Source of the DNA: Fodinibius halophilus
GTDB taxonomy: Bacteria > Bacteroidota > Rhodothermia > Balneolales > Balneolaceae
Length of the DNA stretch: 64,000 nt
Direction: 5' to 3'
Assembly: GCF_011059105.1 (NCBI RefSeq)
Contig: NZ_JAALLS010000002.1
Span: forward strand, 62,001 to 126,000
Below the pieces are notes generated by a model, which worked only from the letters and a program-made list of their open reading frames with translations, searched no databases and was not told the origin of the DNA. Made by a program: the position numbers and the translations under genes. Each line of letters begins with the position of its first letter. Within the stretch, counting starts at the first letter, position 1. Below are positions 35,765 to 45,100 of the stretch, one piece after another.

Positions 35765-37015
35765 ATGAGTAAGCCGAAACGAGTTGTCATTACGGGACTG
35801 GGTGCATTATCCCCACTTGGAAACAATGTTGAAGATTTTTGGGAAAACCTTTGCAATGGTGTCAGTGGTGCCGACCGTATCACCAATTTCGACCCCTCTG
35901 AATTTCGCACCCATTTTGCATGCGAACTTAATGACTTTGATATCTCTGAACATCTGGAGCATAACACTATTCGCCGCTCCGATCCATATAGCCAATATGC
36001 GTTGGTAGCTACCGACGAGGCTGTAGAGGATTCCGGTCTCGATTTTGAAGAAATGGACCCTTTTGATACCGGCGTTATATGGGGCAGTGGACAGGGAGGT
36101 ATGCATACCTTTGAAAATGAGGTGAAGAATTATGCAGAAAACGATTATAAACCACGATTTAACCCGTTTTTTGTTCCAAAACTGATCATTAACATGGCGC
36201 CGGGCATGATCTCAATGAAGTATGGGCTGATGGGTATTAACTATGCTACCGTATCGGCATGTGCTACTTCTAATACTGCTATTATGGATGCCATGAATTA
36301 CATCCGGTGGGGGAAAGCCAAAGTAATGATTACCGGTGGGTCTGAAGCAGGTATTACCGAATCATCTTTCGGAGGCTTCTCTGCAATGCGTGCGATGTCG
36401 CAGCGTAATGACGATCCCAAGCACGCCTCGCGTCCCTTTGATAAAGATCGCGATGGCTTTGTAATGGGAGAAGGTGCTGCTACTCTTATCCTGGAAGAAT
36501 ATGAGCACGCAAAAGCTCGCGGTGCTAAAATCTATGGGGAAGTGACCGGTGCTGCTATGACCGCTGATGCTTATCATATGACGGCCACCCACCCCGAAGG
36601 TCGAGGCGCTAAAATGGCGATGAAACAAGCACTGGAAGATAGTGAACTTAATGCTGAAGATGTTGATTACTTAAATACACATGCAACATCAACGCCTGTT
36701 GGCGATATCAGTGAAACAAAAGCCATTGCCAGTGTTTTTGAGAATAACCTCGATAACCTGCATATCAATGCTACCAAATCGATGACGGGGCACCTGCTTG
36801 GTGCAGCCGGCGCTATTGAAGCTATCGCCAGTATCAAGACAATTAATGAGGGAATTATTCCTCCAACTATCAATACTGAAAACGTTGATGAAGAGATTGC
36901 CGACGGAATTCAAATTGTACTAAATGATGCGATCGAAAAAGAAGTGGATGTTGCTATGAGTAACACCTTTGGCTTTGGTGGGCATAACGGTATTGTAGTT
37001 TTCAAGAAGGTATAA
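35765..37015 (+). CDS. fabF: 3-oxoacyl-ACP synthase II
   Basis: A 416-residue condensing enzyme that elongates acyl-ACP with malonyl-ACP in fatty-acid synthesis. It starts at MSKPKRVVITGLGALSPLGN. The catalytic triad is visible as Cys166 (VSACATSNTA), His306 (NTHATSTPVGD) and His343 (SMTGHLLGAAG), with the C-terminal NTFGFGGHNG. Length is standard. It is a single-gene unit ended by the hairpin at 37038. Confidence 0.95.
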   Translation: MSKPKRVVITGLGALSPLGNNVEDFWENLCNGVSGADRITNFDPSEFRTHFACELNDFDISEHLEHNTIRRSDPYSQYALVATDEAVEDSGLDFEEMDPFDTGVIWGSGQGGMHTFENEVKNYAENDYKPRFNPFFVPKLIINMAPGMISMKYGLMGINYATVSACATSNTAIMDAMNYIRWGKAKVMITGGSEAGITESSFGGFSAMRAMSQRNDDPKHASRPFDKDRDGFVMGEGAATLILEEYEHAKARGAKIYGEVTGAAMTADAYHMTATHPEGRGAKMAMKQALEDSELNAEDVDYLNTHATSTPVGDISETKAIASVFENNLDNLHINATKSMTGHLLGAAGAIEAIASIKTINEGIIPPTINTENVDEEIADGIQIVLNDAIEKEVDVAMSNTFGFGGHNGIVVFKKV

Positions 37016-37037
37016 CTTTAAAATACGCTAATTTTTA

Positions 37038-37065
37038 AGCCCGGTCATCTTGGCCGGGCTTTTTT
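37038..37065. terminator. Bidirectional terminator between fabF and the hydrolase gene
   Basis: AGCCCGG and CCGGGCT form a 7-bp GC-rich stem with a 9-base loop, followed by TTTTT. The convergent hydrolase gene ends within the T tract. Confidence 0.8.
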
Positions 37066-37750
37066 ATTTTATAAAAAAGTCAATTATCGAAGTCGTTAAC
37101 ACCTTCTGATTTACAGCCTCAAAAGGATGCTTCGTTTTAGGCAAGACCATAAGCTGACTATTCGGCATCTTTTTATAAACTTCAACCGTTTTCTCAATAT
37201 CAGCTGTGTTATCTTTATCACCAATATGCAACCGTACGGTGTGTTCAATTTCTTTCCAATCTTTAGAGGATATTGAAGGATTCATACCTAAGTGTTCTAA
37301 CATCTCTTTTGTACGCCTTACCACCCGTTTCCATCTATCGGGATGTCGTTGATTTAGGATATCGGCAAAACGAGGTACTTTTTCTTCTATTTTTTTAGGG
37401 TATAAATAACGGCACTCTCTCTTTACCACCTCCTTATCCCACTGTAAAATAGTACCAAGGGTCCCAATTTTATTGATCCGGTCAGGATGGGTGAGTGCTA
37501 TATACAGGGCCACATATCCTCCCATACTGTATCCGAAAATATTTGCTTTATCTATGGCGTGCTCGTCGAGGTATCCCAAAACATTTTCTGCAAAATAAGA
37601 GATCCGAAATGGACTTTCAGTTTTCCCCGACTGTCCATGACCTTCAAAGTCCAGCTTATGAATTTCAAAATACTCCGCAAGTGCTGGTTCAATCTCACTG
37701 AATTGCTCTTTACAGCCCAAAGCACCGTGTAATAAAAGGAGATGTGGCAT
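37064..37750 (-). CDS. Alpha/beta hydrolase
   Basis: A 228-residue alpha/beta-hydrolase-fold enzyme. Visible are the oxyanion HG (LLLHGALGCKEQF), the nucleophile elbow GYSMGG, the acid in HIGDKDNTAD and the catalytic His in TKHPFEAV near the C terminus. The lid is short. It is probably an esterase or a thioesterase-like enzyme; the substrate is not predictable. The ABC exporter genes are upstream on the same strand (25 bp gap). Confidence 0.9.
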   Translation of the reverse strand: MPHLLLLHGALGCKEQFSEIEPALAEYFEIHKLDFEGHGQSGKTESPFRISYFAENVLGYLDEHAIDKANIFGYSMGGYVALYIALTHPDRINKIGTLGTILQWDKEVVKRECRYLYPKKIEEKVPRFADILNQRHPDRWKRVVRRTKEMLEHLGMNPSISSKDWKEIEHTVRLHIGDKDNTADIEKTVEVYKKMPNSQLMVLPKTKHPFEAVNQKVLTTSIIDFFIK

Positions 37751-37775
37751 AAAATAATTTTAACTATATGGTTAA

Positions 37776-38474
37776 TTAAACCCTGAAATATTCATCTAAC
37801 TCTTCTGTCATCTGCTGTTTATCAGCATTCAGATCTTTTTTAATTATTCCCTTTTCCAAAATTACAATACGGTTACATACGTCTGTAACATGAACCAGAT
37901 CGTGACTGGATATAAGATAGGTAACCTGATTCTGTTGTTTTTCTTTTGTTATGAGCTTTTTAAGCCTGCTTTGTGAACTGGGATCCAGATTTTCAAAGGG
38001 TTCATCCAGAATTACAACATTCTTGTTACCCAACATAGCTGCAGCAATACCAACTTTCTTTAAATTACCCTTAGAAAGGTCGCGAATATACTTGGCATTA
38101 TCGATTATCTCTCCGTTAAACAGTTCTTCAAACTTTTGAAGGTGCAGCTCCAGGTCCCGTTGCGAAAGCCCGTAGATAGAACGCAGAGTATCAAAGTATT
38201 CACTTGCCGTAAGGTAGGTCAACAGCATGTGCTCATCCAGGTAGGCCCCTACATTATTTTTCCACTCTTCGGTATTTCGTACGTTATCACCCTCTAAAAA
38301 AACAGTCCCTTCTGAAGGACGAATAAGATCTAAAATAAGTCGAAAAAGGGTAGTTTTTCCCGCTCCATTATTACCCACAAGCCCGAAACATTCTGCTCTG
38401 GGGATAACTAACTGGGGGATATCCAATACCTTTTCGTTGTTATATACTTTTTTAAGATGTTCTATTTGTATCAT
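37776..38474 (-). CDS. ABC transporter ATP-binding protein
   Basis: A 232-residue ATPase: Walker A GNNGAGKTTL, signature LSKGNLKKVG (an LSGGQ variant), Walker B VVILDEPFENLDP and switch SSHD. It powers export together with the DUF5687 membrane protein encoded just upstream; its ATG overlaps that gene's stop by four bases. The substrate is unknown. Confidence 0.93.
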   Translation of the reverse strand: MIQIEHLKKVYNNEKVLDIPQLVIPRAECFGLVGNNGAGKTTLFRLILDLIRPSEGTVFLEGDNVRNTEEWKNNVGAYLDEHMLLTYLTASEYFDTLRSIYGLSQRDLELHLQKFEELFNGEIIDNAKYIRDLSKGNLKKVGIAAAMLGNKNVVILDEPFENLDPSSQSRLKKLITKEKQQNQVTYLISSHDLVHVTDVCNRIVILEKGIIKKDLNADKQQMTEELDEYFRV

Positions 38475-39952
38475 AACTCCTGCCTGAATGAGGAACCAAT
38501 TTTATACTGGTTCTTTAAAATTTTGTTTACTTGTAGCTGAATAAACTTTTCATGAAAGAATATTCCTATTACTCCCGTAGTTGCAAGTGCGGCAACGCCT
38601 GCCATATCATTAACCATAAATGCAAATGGCAGGTAAATCAAATACGGTAAAATCAACATGGGAATTATCATAAGAAATTGGGCCGCCCCCATGCCTTCAT
38701 AGTTAAACATCGCCCTTTTATTAAGATCAATAGGCTTTGGTTTCATTAAGGCCAGAAAAACTATGCAGTTTACTGTTACTCCCATATTAAATAAAAAAGT
38801 AGCTCCGTTTACCAACACTACTTTCCATCCGTAATACACATAGGGAAGAGATAATACGAAACATATTAACGAAATAACCCCAAACAATATGTACTTACCT
38901 GTTACCAGGGCTTCTACACCTTTGTAATTTGATGAGAAAAAGTCGAAATAGGCTGAATTCCAGCTTAAAAAATATTGCCCGTAATTCATTATAAAGATGC
39001 CGGTAATAAATATGCCTACAAAAATAGTCATTCCCGGAATACCTTCACCGAAATCCATATCCCCGTAAAAAATGAGCCCATACAATAAAAACAGGGGGGA
39101 TAGAGCCAGCATTACCCGAGGTCGCTTATGACGCAAAATTAGTTTTAATTCAACATCAGCCATCTTACCTGCAATACCAAAACGATCAAAAGCGGATATG
39201 GAACTGGTAAAATAGCGGCTGTCTTTTTCTTTACTTAGCTCCTCTATATATGCGTTGTTTAGGTAGTACCTAAACGTTTTATAATAGAGCAAAACAGCCA
39301 TAAAAAATATGATGCCACAAGGTATCCAACTTGTTAGAGCTAAATCATAAAATGGAGCTACCCATTTTCCAATGTTAAACCATCCAAAATAAAAGCCGGC
39401 TGTGCTGCTTATAAATACTGTAGCCATAAGGAGCAGTCCCATGCTACTTTCTCCGTACTTTTGTTTAAAAAAAAGCACAAACCAATGAATTGCCCAGCTG
39501 ATTAATAATACTGCCAATAACCATGAAACAGCACCTGATGTACCAAATGCACCACTAAAATGTGATACTGCTATGGGCCCAAAAAGTAACAAGGGAACAA
39601 TATTCAGGGCAGATATAAAGGAGTTGGATAACACAAAATGAATAATGGAAGGTCTGCCAATGGGTAAGTGTAAATAGTTGGCAAGATCAACAGGGGATAT
39701 CTTTTGTAAAAAGTAACGGTATATGATTTCCGTGAAAAAGTAGAAGATCAGGTAGGTATTAATAAAACCACTTATATTATTTTGATACCCAAACTCCTCG
39801 GCAAGCATTTCCATAGAAAAACCGACTACCAAAATATTTACCAGTAATACAAAACCAATAAAAAATAGAAAAACTCCTGTTACCAGGTCTCGGCTTAGCG
39901 TAACTGATCGTACTGCTTTTAAAAAACGTAGTTTTAAAAATGTAAAGTACAT
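38471..39952 (-). CDS. DUF5687 ABC exporter membrane subunit
   Basis: A 493-residue protein with about 12 predicted membrane helices, matching DUF5687, a Bacteroidota-type ABC permease. It starts YFTFLKLRFLKAVRSVTLSR. The middle part has KMADVELKLILRHKRPRVML, and INEFFHEKFIQ-like sequence lies near the end. The four-base overlap with the ATPase gene supports a two-component exporter. Confidence 0.88.
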   Translation of the reverse strand: MYFTFLKLRFLKAVRSVTLSRDLVTGVFLFFIGFVLLVNILVVGFSMEMLAEEFGYQNNISGFINTYLIFYFFTEIIYRYFLQKISPVDLANYLHLPIGRPSIIHFVLSNSFISALNIVPLLLFGPIAVSHFSGAFGTSGAVSWLLAVLLISWAIHWFVLFFKQKYGESSMGLLLMATVFISSTAGFYFGWFNIGKWVAPFYDLALTSWIPCGIIFFMAVLLYYKTFRYYLNNAYIEELSKEKDSRYFTSSISAFDRFGIAGKMADVELKLILRHKRPRVMLALSPLFLLYGLIFYGDMDFGEGIPGMTIFVGIFITGIFIMNYGQYFLSWNSAYFDFFSSNYKGVEALVTGKYILFGVISLICFVLSLPYVYYGWKVVLVNGATFLFNMGVTVNCIVFLALMKPKPIDLNKRAMFNYEGMGAAQFLMIIPMLILPYLIYLPFAFMVNDMAGVAALATTGVIGIFFHEKFIQLQVNKILKNQYKIGSSFRQEL

Positions 39953-40097
39953 ATTATTTATACTGCTCTATATTTGACACCGATAGCTATATTTATCTCG
40001 GATTTGTTACTGTGATGATCTCTTGGTCTTTAACTATACTCATAAACTTTGAGTATTACTTTCCTGTCATCAAAAATAAAAATATTATAGTTGGCAT

Positions 40098-40736
40098 TTA
40101 CTTTTTTTCAAAAAACAATGTAATAAGCCTTGGAATATCATCTTTCTCACTTTGATATTCCTGCATCCTTAATATCTCAAACCCTGCATTAATCGCTTCG
40201 TTAACATATTCCGAAACCGGGTGTGTAAAAGCATTCACTAATACTTCTTCCCCTGTCTCTTGACGAGTAAACTTTGCTTGTGATTGCTGCAGCTGTTTAT
40301 ACGGATGGAGTTCAGCTAAATATAGTTTCCCATCGGTGCGGAGTACCCGAGAGGCTTCACTGAATACATGAGAGAGATCTTTGACATGCTCTAATACAAG
40401 ATTCCCCACGATAAGATCAAACGACTCATCTTTAAAATCCCACGGTTCAGTAATATCCGCAACTGTAAAATCGATCCCGGTAGATACTCGTTGCCGAGCC
40501 TTTGCCAACATTTCTTCCGATATATCTACCCCTGTAACATTTTTTGCCTGCTCAGCAAGAAATGCGGTGTTTAACCCTGTACCGCAACCAATTTCTAAGA
40601 TCTCTTTACTTTCAAGATCTAAGGACGCTTTTCGAATCGCTTCATAGTTGAGATCTCGCGTCAGATTATTTTTTGAGTCATAAACTTGCGCCCACTCATC
40701 GTAAGCCTCTCGAATCTGATCAGTATTATTAGACAT
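40098..40736 (-). CDS. Class I SAM-dependent methyltransferase
   Basis: A 212-residue enzyme with the SAM-binding motif I EILEIGCGTGLNTAFLA at about 49-65, the acidic residue of motif II in VTGVDISEEML and motif IV DLIVGNLVLEHV. It resembles UbiE/Methyltransf_11 types. The substrate is unknown. It is followed upstream, 3 bp away, by purM in the same orientation, so it is probably the last gene of a yfiT-purM-methyltransferase operon. Confidence 0.9.
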   Translation of the reverse strand: MSNNTDQIREAYDEWAQVYDSKNNLTRDLNYEAIRKASLDLESKEILEIGCGTGLNTAFLAEQAKNVTGVDISEEMLAKARQRVSTGIDFTVADITEPWDFKDESFDLIVGNLVLEHVKDLSHVFSEASRVLRTDGKLYLAELHPYKQLQQSQAKFTRQETGEEVLVNAFTHPVSEYVNEAINAGFEILRMQEYQSEKDDIPRLITLFFEKK

Positions 40737-40739
40737 ACT

Positions 40740-41744
40740 TTACTCAATTTTCCCAATGGTAATGACTTCTTCATTCATCGCATCAGCTTTTTCCCGTACT
40801 TTATTTGCCGTATCAGCATCTACGATAGCAATGAGGCCAATACCCAGGTTAAAAGTAGATCGCATATCGTCTTCGGGAACGTTCCCGATATCCTGAATTA
40901 ACTCAAAAAGAGCCGGACGATCCCAGGCATCCCAATCTATGTTGATGTTAAGATCATCGGGTACTACGCGCTTGGTATTTCCAATAATTCCGCCACCGGT
41001 CACATGAGAAAAACCATGTACGCCTTCAAAATCTCGTAGCTCTTTGATAATGGGTAAATAAGATTTGTGAACTGCAAGCAGTGCTTCACCTACGGTTCCA
41101 TCAAGCTCTTCTACCTCATCAGATACTTCATACTCAGAAAACAGCACTTTACGAGCCAGCGAATAACCGTTCGTATGCAATCCCGTACTGGGGAATCCCA
41201 ACAGTAGATCCCCTTTCTGAATATCTTCACCGTTGATCACTTTTTCGCGATCAACCAAACCTACAATGGTTCCGGCCAGATCAAATTCGCCCTCACTGTA
41301 GATATCGGGCATTTCTGCGGTTTCCCCGCCGATAAGTGCTACCCCATTTTCTTTGCAGGCTTGGGCAAAACCTTTAACAACTTCGTAACCAACATCTTGC
41401 TCCAGTTTCCCGGTAGAAAAGTAATCCAGGAAGAACAGGGGATCTGCACCACAGACGGCTATATCGTTTATGCAGTGATTCACCAGATCTTGGCCAACCG
41501 TATCATATTTTTCGGATTTAAAAGCTACAATAAGCTTCGTTCCTACGCCGTCAACACTGCTCACAAAAACAGGATCATCGTAGCTTCCTAAATCCGGACG
41601 AAAGAAACCGCCAAAACCACCGATATTGCTTAATACCGCATCGCTGTGGGTCTCTTTTACTACGCCCTTAATTGATTCTACCATTTCTTCTCCGGCTTCG
41701 ATATCAACGCCGGCGTCTTTGTAGGTAAATTTCTTTTTACTCAT
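40740..41744 (-). CDS. purM: Phosphoribosylformylglycinamidine cyclo-ligase
   Basis: A 334-residue AIR synthetase, the fifth step of purine synthesis. Landmarks are YKDAGVDIEAGEEMVESIKG at the N terminus, SVDGVGTKLIVAF, VNHCINDIAVCGADPLFFLD, ALIGGETAEMPDIY, and FSHVTGGGIIGNTKRVVP. Length is close to the usual 340. It overlaps the upstream YfiT-like gene by four bases. Confidence 0.96.
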   Translation of the reverse strand: MSKKKFTYKDAGVDIEAGEEMVESIKGVVKETHSDAVLSNIGGFGGFFRPDLGSYDDPVFVSSVDGVGTKLIVAFKSEKYDTVGQDLVNHCINDIAVCGADPLFFLDYFSTGKLEQDVGYEVVKGFAQACKENGVALIGGETAEMPDIYSEGEFDLAGTIVGLVDREKVINGEDIQKGDLLLGFPSTGLHTNGYSLARKVLFSEYEVSDEVEELDGTVGEALLAVHKSYLPIIKELRDFEGVHGFSHVTGGGIIGNTKRVVPDDLNINIDWDAWDRPALFELIQDIGNVPEDDMRSTFNLGIGLIAIVDADTANKVREKADAMNEEVITIGKIE

Positions 41745-42268
41745 TGCGTCCAGTTTTTTCGCTTTTTCAAAGTTGTGATGTGTGCCAGATGATGTTTCCC
41801 GTGCCAGGCATAAAGCCCAATCAGGCTTTTAAGCACAAGTATACCTTTGTCGGGATGAACTAGTTCTCGGTTGAGCTGATTTTTATCCAGCGATTTTAGT
41901 ACATGAGTCCAACGCTGGTGAATACCCGTAATCATTTTCAGTGAAGACGCTACAGGTTGCATCGTATCACTGAGATTAGCCCAGGAATCCTGATCATAGG
42001 ATTTTATGGTCGGTTTATCTTCTGTAAGTGTCAGTTTTACTCGTAAATAACCATTTAAGTGGCTGTCAGCAATATGGTGAATCACTTGCCGAAGGGTCCA
42101 ACCATTTTCCCGATAAGGAGTATCAAGTTGTTCGGTTGTCAGTTCTGAAACTTCATTCCGGAGCTGTTCTGGTAATGCTTCAATCTCGTCAATCCAGCGG
42201 GCAATATCCCTGGGAGAAATAGGATCTTGGGTCTGGTATTGACCGATCGGATATTTGAGACTTTGCAT
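41741..42268 (-). CDS. YfiT-family bacillithiol-transferase-like DinB protein
   Basis: A 175-residue DinB-superfamily protein of the YfiT type. It opens with LKYPIGQYQTQDPISPRDIA. Three metal-binding His motifs are present: RQVIHHIADSHLNGYLRVKL, and LYAWHGKHHLAHI near the C terminus. In the family such proteins transfer bacillithiol to toxic electrophiles or metals. It is the first gene of an operon with purM, and its promoter lies in the DnaA-box-rich region at its 5' side. Confidence 0.88.
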   Translation of the reverse strand: MQSLKYPIGQYQTQDPISPRDIARWIDEIEALPEQLRNEVSELTTEQLDTPYRENGWTLRQVIHHIADSHLNGYLRVKLTLTEDKPTIKSYDQDSWANLSDTMQPVASSLKMITGIHQRWTHVLKSLDKNQLNRELVHPDKGILVLKSLIGLYAWHGKHHLAHITTLKKRKNWTQ

Positions 42269-42299
42269 ACTAAATCCAGAACGTTTCAGAGGTTCGCTT

Positions 42300-42727
42300 T
42301 TTTAACTGATATGAATATAGCCAACTTGGATCTCGTTTTTAAGAATTTTTTCTCCACATTATCCACCGGAAAACACTAAATACTATAAGATTATAATATT
42401 TGTAGTACATAGTAGTTGCTGTGGATAAGTGGATAACTTTTTGATACACACCAATATAAAATTATTAACAGTATTGTGGATTATTTTGTGGAAAACTATC
42501 GTATAAAAAACAATTACTTAGCGGTAACTAATTTTGGTTATCCACAATCCACAAAAAAGTGAGTGTCAAGAAAAAAATGTTATCGACACGAATTTTCGAT
42601 TGGATAACCTGTGGAAAACAAAATTAAGTTGTTGAAAGCTGTGGAGAAATTTTGTTGGTTTTGAATGTTCTATTTTGAGAAGAAGTTATACACATACTTA
42701 TCCACACACTTATCAACAGACTTAAAT
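42300..42727. other. Candidate replication origin (oriC): DnaA-box cluster
   Basis: A 430-base AT-rich non-coding segment. Perfect DnaA-box matches (TTATCCACA or TTATACACA) are at 42420-42428 (minus), 42538-42546, 42686-42694 and 42698-42706. One-mismatch boxes lie at 42359-42367, 42428-42436 (minus), 42475-42483 (minus), 42487-42495 (minus), 42580-42588, 42610-42618 (minus), 42640-42648 (minus) and 42710-42718. An AT-only run ATTATAATATTTGTA near 42390 and CAATATAAAATTATTAA near 42452 could be the unwinding element. Plus-strand composition changes from C-rich to G-rich genes across this point. oriC is inferred; binding by DnaA and origin activity are not shown. Confidence 0.8.
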
Positions 42728-43168
42728 ATGAAAGTAGTTCTACAACGGGTATCAAAAGCGAGTGTTACAGTCGACGATGTGCGAATCGGAGAAATATCAG
42801 ATGGATTGATGCTGCTGGTCGGTATCCACGAAGATGACAGCGAAGAGCAGATGGAATGGCTTGCAGAAAAGATTTTAAAGCTTCGTGTGTTTGATGACGA
42901 AGGTGGCAAAATGAATTTATCGGTTCAGGATGTAGAAGGAGAAATTCTGGTTGTGCCCCAATTTACCCTGTACGGGGATTATGAGCAGGGGAACAGGCCC
43001 AGTTATTTTGAGGCGGCTGGGCCCAAAAAGGCTAAACAATTATATAAAGAGATGATCACCTATTTTGAATATAACTCTGCTCTAAACATAGAGACAGGAA
43101 AGTTTGGGGCCTATATGGATGTCCAGCTCAACAACGATGGACCGGTTACATTGGTTTTAGAGCAGTAA
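42728..43168 (+). CDS. dtd: D-aminoacyl-tRNA deacylase
   Basis: A 146-residue homochirality proofreading enzyme that removes D-amino acids or glycine from tRNA. It starts at MKVVLQRVSKASVTVDD. The catalytic-site strand VPQFTLYGDYEQGNRPS and the C-terminal cis-proline motif GPVTLVLE are both present. An in-frame extension upstream to 42665 runs into the DnaA-box region and is rejected. Confidence 0.95.
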   Translation: MKVVLQRVSKASVTVDDVRIGEISDGLMLLVGIHEDDSEEQMEWLAEKILKLRVFDDEGGKMNLSVQDVEGEILVVPQFTLYGDYEQGNRPSYFEAAGPKKAKQLYKEMITYFEYNSALNIETGKFGAYMDVQLNNDGPVTLVLEQ

Positions 43169-43242
43169 GGCCTATATAATAGGCGTTATTAAATAGGTAT
43201 TATCCTGATTATTTTTGAGGATCTTTAACGAACTAATAGATG

Positions 43243-43266
43243 CTGAAATGAATTCAGCATGACATG
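43243..43266. repeat. Partial MITE-like end, copy 3
   Basis: AGATGCTGAA and TTCAGCATGACAT flank a 4-base loop. Reversed, it matches the left end of the element at 23826 (GTCATGCTGAA...TTTCAGCATCT). Only this end is present. Confidence 0.5.
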
Positions 43267-43289
43267 AGTCTTTTAATGGATTAATAAGA

Positions 43290-44180
43290 ATGTCCGTACT
43301 TTTTTTATTTATAGACGGTGTTGGTCTTGGTGCACAAGGTCCATTGAACCCATTTTGTGATGTTAATTACAGGGGTTTTACGGCTATGGCGGGTGATCGT
43401 AATTTTACAGTCGATTCGCCTTCTTTTAAAAATAGTGAGCATATATTCAGAAAGATTGATGCAAATCTTGGGGTCGAAGGACTACCACAGAGCGGAACAG
43501 GGCAAACGACCTTGTTTAGCGGAAAAAATGCATCTCTAAAAATAGGCAAACATTTTGGTCCTTTTCCGCATTCAGGAATCAAACCTTTTTTAAAAGAGGA
43601 GAGTCTTTTCCATAAGGCCCAGAAAATGGGAAAGCGCTGCCAGTTTATAAATGCCTATCCCGACATCTTTTTTGAGAAAGCTCGCGAGAGAAATCGCTGG
43701 AGCTGTACTACCTTAATGGCAAAAAGTGCTGATCTTTCTCTTAACAGTACCGAAGATGTTAAGGAGGGCAGGGCATTAACGGCAGAGATTACCCAGCAGG
43801 CTTGGAGAGAGCAGCTGGACATAGACGTACCCCATATTTCTCCCGAAGCTGCTGCAGATCGATTGTTAGAGCAGGCAGAGAGCTTTGATCTGCTGCTGCA
43901 CGAATATTATTTGACGGATAAAGCCGGTCACAGCCAGGAGATGAAAAGAGCGCACCAATTTCTGTCGACCTATGATCGTTTTCTGTGGCACTTGATCCGA
44001 GAAAAACCAACTGATGTAACAATAGTATTATCCAGCGATCATGGAAATGTGGAAGATCTATCAGTAAAAACACATACCCTGAATGATGTACCGCTTTTTG
44101 CATATGGACCTGGAGCTGAAGTGTTTTCGGGGGCATCCAGTATTATGGATGTAACCCCGGGTATTATAGAAATGCTATAG
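43290..44180 (+). CDS. Alkaline-phosphatase-superfamily metalloenzyme
   Basis: A 296-residue protein that starts with the metal ligand FLFIDGVGLGAQGPLNPF, as in phosphopentomutase or cofactor-independent phosphoglycerate mutase. It has the nucleophile region QSGTGQTTLFSGKNA (Thr in GTGQT). C-terminal metal ligands appear in LLHEYYLTDKAGHSQEMKRA and LSSDHGNVEDLSVKTHTLND. It is much shorter than iPGM (about 500), which lacks nothing but the insert domain. The substrate is unknown, probably a phosphate monoester. Confidence 0.85.
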   Translation: MSVLFLFIDGVGLGAQGPLNPFCDVNYRGFTAMAGDRNFTVDSPSFKNSEHIFRKIDANLGVEGLPQSGTGQTTLFSGKNASLKIGKHFGPFPHSGIKPFLKEESLFHKAQKMGKRCQFINAYPDIFFEKARERNRWSCTTLMAKSADLSLNSTEDVKEGRALTAEITQQAWREQLDIDVPHISPEAAADRLLEQAESFDLLLHEYYLTDKAGHSQEMKRAHQFLSTYDRFLWHLIREKPTDVTIVLSSDHGNVEDLSVKTHTLNDVPLFAYGPGAEVFSGASSIMDVTPGIIEML

Positions 44181-44324
44181 CGAATGTTTGGCTAAGAGAC
44201 TATTCTATATAGTAAGAGCGACTTTGTGTGTACCCATTAATTTGCGGAATCTAACTCGATGAATGTATTATTGATATAATTAAATGGTTAGTTAGTAATT
44301 GTTATTGGTTAATTATCAGGTATA

Positions 44325-44358
44325 AAAAAAGCTCCCTGCTATTATACAGAGAGCTTTA
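44325..44358 (-). terminator. Terminator of adk
   Basis: AAAGCTCCCTG and CAGAGAGCTTT form a stem with one mismatch, 25 bases after the adk stop. On the transcribed minus strand it ends in a run of T from AAAAAAA at 44324-44330. Confidence 0.75.
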
Positions 44359-44382
44359 AAAACGGTTGTAAAAGATAATCAG

Positions 44383-44940
44383 TTAATTATCCAACGTATC
44401 TTTAATTCTGTTGAAGATCTCTTCAATAGAACCTACGCCATCGATACCGATAACTACATCCTGCTTTTGGTAGTAGTTTAATACCGGTTGTGTTTCATTT
44501 TGGTATACCTCAAGGCGGTTTTTAACTTTTTCGGGGGTATCATCAGAACGACCCTCACCCCGGCTTAAGATACGGTCCACAAGTTCTTCTTCCGGGACTT
44601 CTAACTGTAAAAAAGCATCTAGCTGTTTATCTTTTTTCTCAAGAATTTCATCAAAGGCCTCGGCTTGGGGAACGGTACGAGGAAATCCATCCAAAATGTA
44701 GCCATCGTCGTACTTATCATCTTTTAACTCCTCTTCAACAAGTTCAACAACTTTTTCATCGGGGACCAGTTCTCCTGCGTCAAGGATAGATTTAACCTCT
44801 TTGCCCAGAGGGGTTTCATTTTTTATAGCAGAACGGAATATTTCACCGGTAGAAAGGTGGGGAATCCCATATTCTTTGCTTATAAGTTGTGCTTGGGTTC
44901 CTTTGCCGGCGCCGGGAGGTCCAAAGATGATGATGCGCAT
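44383..44940 (-). CDS. adk: Adenylate kinase
   Basis: A 185-residue nucleotide kinase that interconverts ATP+AMP and 2 ADP. The P-loop GPPGAGKGTQ, the AMP-binding STGEIFRSAI and GFPRTVPQAEAFDEIL, and the SDDTPEKVKNRLEVY region are all present. It is a short form: the LID zinc-finger insert of the long (about 215-residue) type is absent. Confidence 0.96.
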   Translation of the reverse strand: MRIIIFGPPGAGKGTQAQLISKEYGIPHLSTGEIFRSAIKNETPLGKEVKSILDAGELVPDEKVVELVEEELKDDKYDDGYILDGFPRTVPQAEAFDEILEKKDKQLDAFLQLEVPEEELVDRILSRGEGRSDDTPEKVKNRLEVYQNETQPVLNYYQKQDVVIGIDGVGSIEEIFNRIKDTLDN

Positions 44941-45100
44941 AAAATTAGGTTACTGAGAGTTTTGGTTGCTTTGAAAGAAGCTGAAAATAGGGCAATCGGT
45001 AAGTATATTCAATTTTAAAAGGAACTTAACTTCTTCTTAATGAAAATGTGTTATCGAACCCCTAACTTAGACTTGAAATAACGACAAAAAAATAAGTTTT

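Noticed and set aside
42665-42727. N-terminal extension of dtd into the DnaA-box region
   Set aside because: MKVVLQRV is the universal start of the family, and the extension is made of DnaA-box sequence.
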